The notes: generated by a model not told the origin, from the sequence alone. A DNA stretch of 64,000 nt from Myxococcales bacterium (GCA_011526095.1 WYBA01000058.1:1-64000); one strand, 5' to 3'; shown: positions 7,662 to 19,936, counted from the stretch's first letter. Numbers and translations are program-made.

Positions 7662-8638
7662 GGGGCACGGTCGCGCTCGCGCTGGTGGTCGCGGCCGGCG
7701 CGTCCGCGTGCGCTGCCGACGACGGCCCGCCCGGACCGCCGACGCCTGTCGACGATCGGCTGCCCGCGGGCTTCCCGCCGATGCCCGTCGCCGAGGACAA
7801 CCCGACGACGGCGGAGGGCGTCGCGCTCGGCCGGCAGCTCTACTACGACGCGCGGCTGTCGCCCGACGGCTCGCGCGCGTGCGCGAGCTGCCACTTCCAG
7901 GACCGCTCGTTCTCCAGCACCGGCGTCACCGGCGTGCTGCCGCACGTCAACCTCGCGTGGTCGACCTTCTTCCTGTGGGACGGCCGGTTCACCGGCACGC
8001 TCGAGGAGGCGATGATCATGGAGGTCGAGGAGTTCTTCGGCACCGACGTCGAGCGGCTGAAGGAGCCCGATCTCGAGGACATGTTCGAGGCGGCGTTCGA
8101 GACGCGCGAGATCACGACGACGCGCGCGGCCTACGCGCTCGCCCAGTTCCAGCGCACGCTGGTGTCGGGCGCGTCGCCGTTCGACGCGTACCTCGAGGGC
8201 GACGCCGGGGCGCTGTCGGCGGCGGAGCGCCGTGGGATGGAGCTGTTCTACAGCGAGGACGCCGAGTGCTTCCACTGCCACGCAACGCGCCTGATGACGG
8301 ACAACCTGTTCCACAACATCGGGCTCGACGCGGACGTGACCGGCACCGGGCGCGGCCCGGTCAGCGGGCGCGCGCTCGACGACGGCAAGTGGAAGACGCC
8401 GACCCTGCGCAACGTCGCGGTCACCGGGCCGTACATGCACGACGACCGGTTCGAGACGCTCGAGGAGGTCGTCGACTTCTACGCCGAGGGCGTCGTCGAC
8501 TCGTCGACCCTCGACACGCTCGTGCCGATCGGCGGCTACGGGCTCACCGCCGAGCAGCGCGCCGACCTCGTCGCGTTCCTGCGCGCGCTGACCGACGAGA
8601 GCTACCTGACCGACCCGGCGCTCGCGCCGCCGCGGTGA
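7658..8638 (+). CDS. mbnH: MbnH, diheme MauG-family peroxidase acting on MbnP
   Basis: A 326-residue diheme cytochrome, translationally coupled to mbnP (ATGA). The signal peptide ends in GASAC, a possible lipobox. Heme sites are ACASCHFQ (75-79) and ECFHCHAT (204-208). Family landmarks include WSTFFLWDGRFTGTLEEA, IMEVEEFFG, TLRNVAVTGPYMHDD and VVDFYAEG. MbnH uses H2O2 and a bis-Fe(IV)-like state to oxidise a Trp of MbnP to kynurenine. It is clearly shorter than the MauG homologue at 4878 and lacks its extra insert, so the two are not recent duplicates. It converges with hypB, with only a few bases between the stops. The assignment is firm because of the mbnP partner. Confidence 0.9.
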   Translation: MRGTVALALVVAAGASACAADDGPPGPPTPVDDRLPAGFPPMPVAEDNPTTAEGVALGRQLYYDARLSPDGSRACASCHFQDRSFSSTGVTGVLPHVNLAWSTFFLWDGRFTGTLEEAMIMEVEEFFGTDVERLKEPDLEDMFEAAFETREITTTRAAYALAQFQRTLVSGASPFDAYLEGDAGALSAAERRGMELFYSEDAECFHCHATRLMTDNLFHNIGLDADVTGTGRGPVSGRALDDGKWKTPTLRNVAVTGPYMHDDRFETLEEVVDFYAEGVVDSSTLDTLVPIGGYGLTAEQRADLVAFLRALTDESYLTDPALAPPR

Positions 8639-8640
8639 CG

Positions 8641-9426
8641 TCAGCGGCCGGCGGGTTCGTGCTCGTGCCCGTGCCCGTGCCCGTGCCCGTGCCCGTGCCC
8701 ATGTTCGAGCGCGGGCACCTCGTCCCTGACCGCGGCGCGCTGCGCGTCGAGCCAGGCGAGCCAGCCGTCGATGCCGGCGCCGGTGCGCGCGCTGACCTCG
8801 AGCCAGCGCGGCACCGGCATGACGTGGGCGAGGGCGTCGGCGATCGCCGCGGTCGACACCTCGGGCAGGTGCGGCAGGAGGTCGGTCTTGGTGATCACGA
8901 CGAGGTCGGCGTGGCGGAACATCACCGGGTACTTGAGCGGCTTGTCGACGCCCTCGGTCACCGACAGCACGACGACGTTCGCGTGCTGGCCGAGGTCGTA
9001 GATCGCCGGGCACACCAGGTTGCCGACGTTCTCGATGAAGAACACGTCCGCGGCGGACACGGCGGCGGCGAGCGGGCCATCGTGGAGCGCGTGGTGGACC
9101 ATCGACGCGTCGAGGTGACACGCGGTGCCGGTGGTGATCGGCGCCGACGGGATGCCCGCGGCGGCGAGGCGCTGGGCGTCGAGCGCCGTCGACAGATCGC
9201 CGCTGACCGCGGCGAGGCGGAGGCGACCGCCGAGCGCGCGCGCCGTGGCCTCGAGCAGCGCGGTCTTGCCCGAGCCGGGCGAGCCCATGAGGTTGAGCGC
9301 GGTCACGCCGGCGCCGCGGAAGTGCGCGCGCAGGTGCGCCGCCTCGGCGTCGTTGCCCGCGAGCAGCGAGGCGTGGACATCGATCGTCACGCGGCGGGGA
9401 TCGCCGCAGCCGCACACCTCACACAT
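8641..9426 (-). CDS. hypB: HypB, nickel-inserting GTPase with C-terminal His tail
   Basis: A 261-residue HypB. It starts MCEVCGCG, the CxxCGC high-affinity Ni site. It contains the P-loop GSPGSGKT (48-55), AAVSGDLSTALDA, the Ni/Zn site TGTACHLDASMVHHAL, FFIENVGNLVCPA and ITKTDLLP. With HypA it delivers nickel to the hydrogenase large subunit. Unusually, its metal-storing histidine run sits at the very C-terminus (residues about 241-258, alternating His-Gly/His-Glu) and is encoded by six GTGCCC units on the plus strand, whereas His runs in HypB are normally near the N-terminus. It is the last gene of the hox-hyp operon and overlaps hypA by 8 bp. Identification is certain. Confidence 0.96.
   Translation of the reverse strand: MCEVCGCGDPRRVTIDVHASLLAGNDAEAAHLRAHFRGAGVTALNLMGSPGSGKTALLEATARALGGRLRLAAVSGDLSTALDAQRLAAAGIPSAPITTGTACHLDASMVHHALHDGPLAAAVSAADVFFIENVGNLVCPAIYDLGQHANVVVLSVTEGVDKPLKYPVMFRHADLVVITKTDLLPHLPEVSTAAIADALAHVMPVPRWLEVSARTGAGIDGWLAWLDAQRAAVRDEVPALEHGHGHGHGHGHGHEHEPAGR
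8665..8700. repeat. GTGCCC hexanucleotide repeat, six copies, in hypB
   Basis: Six perfect head-to-tail copies of GTGCCC encode the His-Gly repeats of the HypB tail on the minus strand. Slippage would add or remove whole His-Gly pairs without a frameshift. Confidence 0.9.
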
Positions 9427-9772
9427 CGCGGACCTCCAGCTCGAGGCGGTCGAGGAACAGCGCGTCGCCGGCGACGAGCGCGACGTCGCCGGCGTCGCCG
9501 CAGCCGGCGCAGCGCAGGGGGCCGCCCGGCGCGAGCTCGACGCCGCAGGCGCGGCACCGCCACGCCGCCGCCTCGGGGACGACGTCGAGCGCGGCGGCGG
9601 CGTAGCCGCGCTCGGCGCGGCAGCCGTCGAACGCCGTCTCGAACAGCTCGCGCTCGACGCCGGCGAGCTCGCCGATCCGGACCCGGACCAGGCGCACCGC
9701 CGCCGGCGGGTGCGCGCCGAGCGCGCGATCGGCCTGGTCGAACAGCGCGTGGACGAGCGACACCTCGTGCAT
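9419..9772 (-). CDS. hypA: HypA, nickel metallochaperone
   Basis: A 117-residue HypA of normal length. It begins with the strictly conserved MHEVSLVHAL (MHE is the Ni site) and has the zinc-ribbon pair WRCRACG and LRCAGCGD. It binds nickel and, together with HypB, loads it onto apo-HoxH. The start ATG shares one base with the hypE stop (TGATG) and its stop overlaps hypB, so the three genes are translated in a chain. Cytoplasmic. No unusual feature. Confidence 0.96.
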   Translation of the reverse strand: MHEVSLVHALFDQADRALGAHPPAAVRLVRVRIGELAGVERELFETAFDGCRAERGYAAAALDVVPEAAAWRCRACGVELAPGGPLRCAGCGDAGDVALVAGDALFLDRLELEVRDV

Positions 9773-10785
9773 CAGCAGATCCTCGGCAGGGGGTCGCCGT
9801 CGCGCTCGCGCAGCCGCCGCGTGCCGAACCCGGTGTCGAGCACGACCTCGCCGGGCTCGCCGGCGACGGCGCGCCCGATGATCGCCGCGCGCGCGCCGAG
9901 CGGGTGAGCGCGGAGCGCGGCGATCACGCGGGGCGCGGCGTCGGGCGCGACCGCGAGCAGCGCCTTGCCCTCGTTGGCGACCACCAGCGGGTCGATCCCG
10001 AGCAGCTCGGCCGCGGCGCGCGCGGCGTCGGTGTACGGCAGCGCGTCCTCGTCGAGGCGGACCGCGACGCCCGAGGCGCGCGCGAGCTCGGTCAGCGCGG
10101 AGGTCACGCCGCCGCGCGTCGGGTCCTTCATCGCGTGGACCGCGTCGCCGCCGGCGGCGAGCGCGGCGCGGACCAGGCCGTTCAGCGGCGCGACGTCGGA
10201 GCGCAACGCGTCGCCGAGCCCGAGCTGGTGGCGCGCGCCGAGCACCGCGAGGCCGTGGTCGCCGATCGTCCCGGTGATCAGGATCGCGTCGCCGGCGCGG
10301 ACGCCGCCGCCGCGCACGACGCGATCGGCGAGGGCGACGCCCGAGCTCGACAGCGCGAGGCCGTCGAGCTCGCCCTTGCGCATGACCTTGGTGTCCCCGG
10401 CGAGCAGCCGCGCGCCGGCCTCGTCGCACGCCGCGCGCATCGACGCGGCGACGCGACGCAGGTCGGCGATCGAGTAGCCCTCCTCGACGATCACCGTGGC
10501 GGTGAGCGCGACGAGCTCGGTCGCGCCCATCATCGCGAGGTCGTTGACCGTGCCGCACACCGACAGCCGGCCGATGTCGCCGCCGGGGAAGAACGCCGGC
10601 TGGACGACGTGGGCGTCGGTCGTGACGACGAGCCAGCGGTCGCCGAACGGGATCGCCGCGCCGTCGTCCATCGCGCGCGCTTCGGCGTCGACGACGCCGC
10701 GCAGGAACACGTCCTCGATCAGCGCGCGCATCGCCTCGCCGCCGGCGCCGTGGGCGAGCCGGACCGTGTCGCCGGGGCCGCTCAC
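9772..10785 (-). CDS. hypE: HypE, carbamoyl-dehydrating enzyme for CN ligand synthesis
   Basis: A 337-residue HypE of the PurM-like ATP-binding fold. It starts at GTG 10785 (GTGA overlap with hypD). Motifs: MDDGAAIPFGDRWLVVTTDAHVV in segments, GTVNDLAMMGA, LAGDTKVM, ITGTIGDHGLAVL, MKDPTRGGV and the exact conserved C-terminus DPLPRIC, whose last Cys receives the carbamoyl group from HypF and is dehydrated to thiocyanate. It works with HypF to make the cyanide ligands that HypCD places on iron. Intact and of normal length. Confidence 0.96.
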   Translation of the reverse strand: MSGPGDTVRLAHGAGGEAMRALIEDVFLRGVVDAEARAMDDGAAIPFGDRWLVVTTDAHVVQPAFFPGGDIGRLSVCGTVNDLAMMGATELVALTATVIVEEGYSIADLRRVAASMRAACDEAGARLLAGDTKVMRKGELDGLALSSSGVALADRVVRGGGVRAGDAILITGTIGDHGLAVLGARHQLGLGDALRSDVAPLNGLVRAALAAGGDAVHAMKDPTRGGVTSALTELARASGVAVRLDEDALPYTDAARAAAELLGIDPLVVANEGKALLAVAPDAAPRVIAALRAHPLGARAAIIGRAVAGEPGEVVLDTGFGTRRLRERDGDPLPRIC

Positions 10786-11900
10786 GCGGGCCTCCCCGCG
10801 CCGAGGCCGTGCTCGTGCCAGATCCGGCACACGCCCTCGGTCGAGACCATGCACGCGCCGACCGGCGCCTCGGGCCGGCACGCGGTGCCGAACAGCGCGC
10901 AGTCGGGCGGCGTCGCGCGCCCGGTCATGATCGCACCGCACCGGCACGCCGCGGCCAGCGCGTCCTCGGCGCGCGCGGCCGCCGCCGCCTCGGCCAGCTC
11001 GTCCGCGAACCGGACGGCCGCGTCGTGCGCGGCGAACGCGGGGCGCAGCCGCAGGTCGCCCGACGGGACGTGGGCGATGCCGCGCCAGTCGCCGTCGCCA
11101 GGCACGAACACCTCGTCCAGCGCGGCGAGCGCGCGGCGGTTGCCGTCGCGGGTGACGCACCGCGGGAACGCGTTGACCAGCTCCGCCGTGCCCGCGGCGA
11201 CCTGCTCGACCAGCAGCGCGAGCGCGGCGAGGATGTCGAGCGGCTCGAACCCGGCGACGACGACCGGGCGGCGGTGGCGCGCGACGAACGGCTCGAACAC
11301 GGCGGTGCCGGTGATCGTCGCGGCGTGCCCGGCGGCGAGGTAGCCCTCGATCGCGGTGTCGGGCGCGGCGGCGACGACCTCCATCGCCGCCGGCACCCAC
11401 TTGTGCGCCGACAGGACGTAGAGGTTGGGCGGCGGGTCGCGGCGCAGGATCGCGGCGGTGGCGACCGCGGTGGTCTCGAACCCGGTGGCGAAGAACACGA
11501 CCGGCTCGGCGGTCGCGCGGGCGAGCTCGGCCGCCTGGGTCGCGGCGTAGATCACCTCGACGCGGGCGCCCTCGGCGCGCGCGTCGTCGAGCGAGCGGCC
11601 GCGGCCGGGGACGCGCAGCATGTCGCCGTAGGTGAGAACGCGGACGCCTCGGTCCGCGAGCGCGACCGCGGCGTCGATCTCGGGCGCGTCGGTGACGCAC
11701 ACCGGGCAGCCCGGGCCCATCTGGACGCGCAGCGCCGCGGGGAACGCCGCGCGCAGGCCGTAGCGCGCGATCGCCTGCTCGTGGCTGCCGCACACGTGCA
11801 TGACCGTGACGGTGCGGCCGGCGCGCGCGACCGCGCGTTCGAGGCGCGCGCGCAGGGCGCGGCCGCGGGCGACGTCGCGGAACGCCAGCGGTGCGGTCAC
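10782..11900 (-). CDS. hypD: HypD, Fe(CN)2CO assembly scaffold
   Basis: A 372-residue HypD starting at GTG 11900 inside the end of hypC. Conserved parts are visible: MHVCGSHEQAIARYGLR (active-site Cys), VQMGPGCPVCV, LTYGDMLRVPG, FFATGFETTA, LSAHKWVPAAM, GFEPLDIL and the C-terminal [4Fe-4S] cysteines in AACRCGAIMTGRATPPDC and TACRPEAPVGACMVS. It forms a complex with HypC and holds the iron while CN and CO are attached. Length is normal and no key residue is missing. Confidence 0.96.
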   Translation of the reverse strand: MTAPLAFRDVARGRALRARLERAVARAGRTVTVMHVCGSHEQAIARYGLRAAFPAALRVQMGPGCPVCVTDAPEIDAAVALADRGVRVLTYGDMLRVPGRGRSLDDARAEGARVEVIYAATQAAELARATAEPVVFFATGFETTAVATAAILRRDPPPNLYVLSAHKWVPAAMEVVAAAPDTAIEGYLAAGHAATITGTAVFEPFVARHRRPVVVAGFEPLDILAALALLVEQVAAGTAELVNAFPRCVTRDGNRRALAALDEVFVPGDGDWRGIAHVPSGDLRLRPAFAAHDAAVRFADELAEAAAAARAEDALAAACRCGAIMTGRATPPDCALFGTACRPEAPVGACMVSTEGVCRIWHEHGLGAGRPA

Positions 11901-12190
11901 CGCGGCGGCTCCTCGGCGTCGGGGGTGACGGCCGGCGCGGTCGCCGGCTCCGGCGGCGTGAGGCCCTCGAGATCCTCGGCCGACATCGCGGCGAAGAACG
12001 CGAGCGTCTCGGCGACCTCCTCCGCCGGGATCCGGCGGATCGCGAAGCCGACGTGGACGAGCACGTAGTCGCCGACCGCGACCGGCTCGTCGACGAGGTC
12101 GAGCGCGACCGTGCGGCGCACGCCCCAGAAGTCGACCACGGCGGTGTCGCCGTCGACGCTCGCGATCACGCCGGGCGCGCCGAGGCACAT
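11897..12190 (-). CDS. hypC: HypC, iron-carrying maturation chaperone
   Basis: A 97-residue HypC starting MCLGAPG, with the essential N-terminal Cys2 that binds iron and the large subunit. VVDFWGVRRTVALDLV and VGDYVLVHVGFAIRRI form the OB-like barrel. A short Pro/Ala-rich tail is longer than usual. It shuttles Fe(CN)2CO from HypD to pro-HoxH. It starts one base after the hypF stop and overlaps hypD. Confidence 0.95.
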   Translation of the reverse strand: MCLGAPGVIASVDGDTAVVDFWGVRRTVALDLVDEPVAVGDYVLVHVGFAIRRIPAEEVAETLAFFAAMSAEDLEGLTPPEPATAPAVTPDAEEPPR

Positions 12191-12191
12191 G

Positions 12192-15382
<3,191 letters not shown>

Positions 15383-15386
<4 letters not shown>

Positions 15387-16861
15387 GCCAGCCGCTCGCC
15401 GTCGCGGACGATCCGCCCCACCACCGAGCCCGCCGCGTCCACCACCTCGACCGCCAGCGGCATCTTGCCCAGCGCGTGGGTCGCGCACGACAGGCACGGA
15501 TCGAACGCGCGGATCGCGACCTCGATGTGGTTGAGCAGCCCCTCGGTCGGCTCGTGCCCGTCGAGGTACTGGCGCGCCACCTGGCGGATCGCCTCGTTCA
15601 TCGCCTGGTTGTTGTGCGTCGTCGACACGATGAGGTTGCACATCGTGACCAGATCCTGCGCGTCGACCTCGTAGTGGTGGATCAGCGTGCCGCGCGGCGC
15701 CTCGATGATCCCGACGCCGACCGAGGCGCGCGGGCCGCTCGCGGTCAGCGGCCCGCCGAGCAGCGCGGGCTCGTCGAGCAGCCGCTCGATCACCTCGGCC
15801 GCGTGGAGCAGCTCGATCATCCGCGCCCAGTGGAAGTGCAGCGGCGCGTGCACCACCCGACCCTCGGCCCCCGCCAGCCACGCCTGCCGCGCCTCCTCGG
15901 CGCGCGGGGTCGGGACGCGGTCGCAGTTCTGCACCCGCGCCAGCGGCCCGACCTTGTACCAGCCGTCGTCGGCGCCGATCGCGCCGATGAACGGGAACTT
16001 CATGTAGCTCCACGACCGCACGTTCTCGCGCAGGTGGTCGCCGTAGGCCATCGGGTCGACGCCGCCGAAGATCAGCCCGCCGTCGGCGTCGCGCGCGCGC
16101 AGCACGCCGTCGTACAGATCGAGCGCGCCGTCGGGCGCGACCAGGGACAGCAGGTTCGACCGCACCGTGCCGAACCGCTCGTAGGTGTCCGGGTCGCGCG
16201 CGTGCAGCTCGGCGATCAGCCGCACGCCGTCCTCGGCCCAGCGCAGCACGTCGGGCAGCATCGCGCGCAGCGCGTCGCGCTCCTCGACCGTCACCGCCTT
16301 GTTGACCCCGCCGGGGATCGAGCCGGTGCCGTGGACGCGCTTGCCGGCGGTGACGCGGATGCACTCCTGCCCGAACTTGCGCAGCAGCACGCCCTGCTTC
16401 GCGATCGCCGGGTGCGCGGCGAGCACGCCGACGAGGTTGCGGCGCGCGGCGTCGCTGTCGAACCCGAGCAGCAGGTCCGGCGACGACAGGTGGTAGAAGT
16501 GCAGCGCGTGCGACTGCAGGATCTGGCCGTAGTGCATCAGCCGCCGCACCGCCTCGGCCGTCGCCGTCAGCCGGCGCGCCCCGACGACGTGGTCGAGCGC
16601 CTTCGACGCCGCGAGGTGGTGGCTGACCGGGCAGATCCCGCACAGCCGCTGCACCATCACCGGCACCTCCCAGTACGGGCGGCCCTGGATGAACCGCTCG
16701 AACCCGCGGAACTCGACGATGTGCAGCCGCACCTGGTGCACGCGGTGGTCGTGGTCGAGCAGGATCGTGACCTTGCCGTGGCCCTCGACGCGCGACACCG
16801 GCTCGATCGCGATGCGACGGAGCCCGGTGGGATCGGCGGCGGTGTCGAGCGGGGAGGTCAT
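15383..16861 (-). CDS. hoxH: HoxH, large subunit of NAD-linked [NiFe] hydrogenase (group 3d)
   Basis: A 492-residue catalytic subunit. The N-terminal motif RVEGHGK and LCGICPVSHHLAASKA (Cys74, Cys77) and the C-terminal DPCLSCATHALG (Cys456, Cys459) give the four Ni-Fe ligands. The protease should cut after His462 and release about 30 residues. Long CPVSHH and DPCLSC motifs with a HoxY-type small subunit, and the diaphorase genes hoxFU upstream, place it in group 3d, which interconverts H2/2H+ and NAD+/NADH in the cytoplasm. There is no Tat signal. It is followed by its own protease with ATGA overlap. All catalytic residues are intact. Confidence 0.96.
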
Positions 16862-16885
16862 GGCGTCCTCGAGCTTCTGGTCGGC

Positions 16886-17446
16886 TCAGTCGTAGTGGAT
16901 CAGCCCGTGCCCGAGCTGCGGCGTACGGCCGGCGATCAGGTCGTTGAGGAACGACCAGATCGCGTCCGCCGACGGCGGGCACCCGGGGAGGAAGTAGTCG
17001 ATCTTGACGACGTCGTGGAGCGGGTGGACCTGCGCCAGCGGCAGCGGCAGCTCCGGGTCGTTGGGGATGAACCCGCGCTCGACGCCGAGCCCGGTCAGGT
17101 AGACGGTCTGCAGGCAGTCGCGGACGTCGAGGTGGTTGCGCTGCGCCGGCAGCCCGCCGTTGACCGCGCACGCGCCCATCGCGACGAGGATCTTGCACTG
17201 CTGGCGGAACGCGCGCAGGACGTGGACGTTGTCGGCGTTGCACACGCCGCCCTCGATGATCCCCAGGTCGCACGGGCCGACGTGCTTCTTGTCGGTGAGC
17301 GGCGACGCGTCGAGCTCGATCAGCTCGAGCAGCGGGATCAGCCGCTCGTCGATGTCGAGCAGCGACATGTGGCAGCCGAAGCACCCGGCGAGCGAGGTCG
17401 TCGCGACCCGCAGCTTCTTGCGCGGCTCGGGCACGTCCGGCTTCAC
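16886..17446 (-). CDS. hoxY: HoxY, small [4Fe-4S] subunit of NAD-linked hydrogenase
   Basis: A 186-residue small subunit of the short type without a twin-arginine leader. Ligands of the single proximal [4Fe-4S] cluster are seen: LAGCFGCHMSLLD (Cys22, Cys25), MGACAVNGG and FLPGCPPSAD. The GTG at 17446 is supported by GAGGAGG just upstream, inside the end of hoxU. It passes electrons between the HoxH active site and the diaphorase module. Gene order F-U-Y-H is typical of group 3d operons. Confidence 0.95.
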   Translation of the reverse strand: MKPDVPEPRKKLRVATTSLAGCFGCHMSLLDIDERLIPLLELIELDASPLTDKKHVGPCDLGIIEGGVCNADNVHVLRAFRQQCKILVAMGACAVNGGLPAQRNHLDVRDCLQTVYLTGLGVERGFIPNDPELPLPLAQVHPLHDVVKIDYFLPGCPPSADAIWSFLNDLIAGRTPQLGHGLIHYD

Positions 17447-17447
17447 G

Positions 17448-18161
17448 TCAGTCCTCCTCGTGCGGCGCGACCAGCACCTGCGAGATCGGCGCCTTGTCGA
17501 ACGTGCGCTCGCCGATCGGCACGGTGAAGCCGCGGCGCTTGCGCAGGATCGCGCCGACCGGGCACACCTTCATCGCCTTGTCCTCGACCGCGAGGTCGGT
17601 GTCGCCGAGCCGCCCCGACTCGGCGTTGACGACGAGGTGCTTGGTGAGGCCGCGCCCCGACAGCGCGAACACGTGCTTGCGGTCGACCTGGGCGCTGGCG
17701 CGGACGCACAGCTCGCACAGGATGCAGCGGTTGAGCTCGAGCAGGACGTCGGGGTGCGAGGCGTCGAGCGGCCGCGTCGGGAACAGCGGGTTGTAGTGGC
17801 CCTGGGTCACGCCGAGCTCGTAGCCGACCGCCTGCAGCGTGCACCGGCCGCTCTGCTCGCACGACGGGCAGAAGTGGTTGCCCTCGGTGAACAGGAACTG
17901 GACGAGGTCGCGCCGCAGCTCGGTCAGCTCCTCGGTCTGCGACTCGACGACGTCGCCGGCGCGCGCCGGCGTGGTGCAGCCCGCGGCGTGGTGGCCGTTG
18001 ACCTTGACCGTGCACACCTTGCAGCTGCCGTGCGGCTTGAAGTCCTTGTGGAAGCACAGGTACGGGACGTAGCGGCGCGCGCCGAGCGCGGCCTGCAGGA
18101 TCGTCTGGCCCTCGGTGAACGGGACGTCGTCGCCGTCGAGGGTGAACGTCGGCTCGCTCAT
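17448..18161 (-). CDS. hoxU: HoxU, iron-sulfur subunit of the hydrogenase diaphorase module
   Basis: A 237-residue protein homologous to the N-terminus of complex I NuoG. A [2Fe-2S] ferredoxin domain comes first (YLCFHKDFKPHGSCKVC and AAGCTTP), then the His/Cys cluster site HFCPSCEQSGRC and a [4Fe-4S] site NRCILCELCVR...MKVCPVGA. It links HoxF flavin to HoxY. Its start overlaps the hoxF stop (ATGA). Length agrees with HoxU of Cupriavidus-type soluble hydrogenases. Confidence 0.94.
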   Translation of the reverse strand: MSEPTFTLDGDDVPFTEGQTILQAALGARRYVPYLCFHKDFKPHGSCKVCTVKVNGHHAAGCTTPARAGDVVESQTEELTELRRDLVQFLFTEGNHFCPSCEQSGRCTLQAVGYELGVTQGHYNPLFPTRPLDASHPDVLLELNRCILCELCVRASAQVDRKHVFALSGRGLTKHLVVNAESGRLGDTDLAVEDKAMKVCPVGAILRKRRGFTVPIGERTFDKAPISQVLVAPHEED

Positions 18162-19936
18162 GGCGCCTCCGGGTCGAGGTGGGCGCCGGCGTCGTCGCGC
18201 GCGGTCGCCTCGCGCGCCGGCGCGAGCGCCTCGTCGAGGTCGAACGCCGGCCCCGGCTCCGACGCGACGCGCGCGTCGAACGCCGGGCGGAACTTGGCGA
18301 GCGCGTCGAGCACCGGGTTGCCGGCCGTCGTGCCCAGGCCGCAGTGGCTCGCCGCCTTCATCAGCCGCGACACGCGGACGAGGTCGTCGACGTCCCGGCG
18401 CGAGCCCTTGCCCGCGCACACCCGCGCCATCAGGTGGTGGTTGAGCGTCGTGCCGACGCGGCACGGCGTGCAGAACCCGCAGCTCTCGTGCGCAAAGAAC
18501 CGCGCGAAGTTGTCGACGACGCCGAGGATGTCGCGGGTGCGGTCGAACACCATGACCGCGCCCGCCGACGGCACGTCCTCGAACGCGATCCGGCGCCCGA
18601 GCTCGCTGCCCGCGAGCAGCGTCCCCGACGGGCCGCCGACCTGCACCGCCTGGACGTCGAGGGCGCCGGCCTCGGCGAGCACGTCGCGCACCGCCGTGCC
18701 GAACGGCACCTCGTAGACGCCGGGGCGCTCGACGTCGCCGGACACCGACAGGATCTTCGTGCCCGCCGAGCGCGGCGTGCCGACCGCGCGGAACCACGCG
18801 CCGCCGTGCACCGCGATCAGCGCCGCCGCCGCGAGCGTCTCGACGTTGTTGACCACCGTCGGCTGCTGGCGATAGCCGTGCGTCACCGGGTACGGCGGGC
18901 GGTTGCGCGGGATCCCGCGCTTGCCCTCGAGCGACTCGAGCAGCGCCGACTCCTCGCCGCACACGTAGGCGCCGGCGCCGACGTGCAGCTCGATGTCGAA
19001 GTCGAACCCGCGCGCGCCGCCGACGTCGCGGCCGAGCAGCCCGCGCGCGCGCCGGTCCGCCAGCGCGGCCTGGATCGGCGCGATCAGGAACGGGTACTCG
19101 CCGCGCAGGTAGAGGAGGCCGTGCGTCGCGCCGACCGCCACCGCCGCGACGGTCATGCCGTCGAGCACGAGGTCGAGGTGGTGCGCGAGCAGCTCGCGAT
19201 CCTTGAACGTGCCGGGCTCGCCCTCGTCGGCGTTGCACACGACGTGACGCACCGGCCCCGGCGCCGCTGCGCACGCCGCCCACTTGGTCGCGGTCGAGAA
19301 CCCGGCGCCGCCGCGGCCGCGCAGCCCGGACTGCTCGATCTGCAGCCGCACGTCGGCGGCGCCGCGCGCGAGCGCCGCCGCCACGCCGTCGCCGGCGGCG
19401 AACGGCGCGCCGAGCAGCAGGTCGCGGCGGCGGATGTGGCTGTCGATGCGGAACAGGTTGTCGGGCCACTGCGCGACCGGCGAGCCGCCGCGGATCAGCG
19501 AGGTGATCGCGCCGATCCGCGCCGGCGTCAGCCGCGCGATCGCGTGGTCGTTGACCAGCATCGCCGGGCCCTGGTCACACAGGCCCGTGCACGAGGTCAG
19601 CCCGACCGAGACGAGACCGTCGCGGCTGACCTCGCCGAGCTCGATGCGGAACGCATCGAGCATCCGCTGCGCGAGCGCGCGGCTGCCGGCCATCTGGTCG
19701 GTGACGTTGTCGCTGAACCGCACCCGGTACCGCCCGCGCGGCTCGGTCGCGAAGAAGCTGTAGAACCCGGCCACACCCTCGACGTGGCCGCGCGGCAGCG
19801 CGAGCGCCTCGGCGACGCGGGTGATCGCGCCGGGCGAGATGTGCCCGGCCACGGCCATGACGTCGCGCAGGATCTGCACGAGGCGCCCGCCGTCGTGATG
19901 ATGGCGGGCGAGGATGGCGCTGAGATCGCGATCCAC
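18158..19936 (-). CDS. hoxF: HoxF, FMN- and NAD-binding diaphorase subunit with NuoE-like N-domain
   Basis: About 592 residues from GTG 19936. This start is chosen because VDRDLSAILARHHHDGGRL aligns with the known HoxF N-terminus; an ATG at 20083 would add 49 unlikely residues and no clear ribosome site decides. Residues 1-150 are NuoE-like (GFYSFFATEP, LTSCTGLCDQGP) and 150-560 NuoF-like: GLRGRGGAGFSTATKWA (FMN/NAD), CNADEGEPGTFKDR, AGAYVCGEESALLESLEG and the [4Fe-4S] site ESCGFCTPCRVGTT...HCGLG. It oxidises NADH or reduces NAD+ for the hydrogenase. First gene of the operon; the opposite strand carries the ECF sigma gene about 200 bp away. Confidence 0.93.
   Translation of the reverse strand: MDRDLSAILARHHHDGGRLVQILRDVMAVAGHISPGAITRVAEALALPRGHVEGVAGFYSFFATEPRGRYRVRFSDNVTDQMAGSRALAQRMLDAFRIELGEVSRDGLVSVGLTSCTGLCDQGPAMLVNDHAIARLTPARIGAITSLIRGGSPVAQWPDNLFRIDSHIRRRDLLLGAPFAAGDGVAAALARGAADVRLQIEQSGLRGRGGAGFSTATKWAACAAAPGPVRHVVCNADEGEPGTFKDRELLAHHLDLVLDGMTVAAVAVGATHGLLYLRGEYPFLIAPIQAALADRRARGLLGRDVGGARGFDFDIELHVGAGAYVCGEESALLESLEGKRGIPRNRPPYPVTHGYRQQPTVVNNVETLAAAALIAVHGGAWFRAVGTPRSAGTKILSVSGDVERPGVYEVPFGTAVRDVLAEAGALDVQAVQVGGPSGTLLAGSELGRRIAFEDVPSAGAVMVFDRTRDILGVVDNFARFFAHESCGFCTPCRVGTTLNHHLMARVCAGKGSRRDVDDLVRVSRLMKAASHCGLGTTAGNPVLDALAKFRPAFDARVASEPGPAFDLDEALAPAREATARDDAGAHLDPEAP

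Noticed and set aside
7651..11343. 1230-residue plus-strand frame opposite the hyp genes
   Set aside because: Arg-rich, low-complexity translation typical of an antisense frame in GC-rich DNA; the minus strand holds conserved hyp genes.
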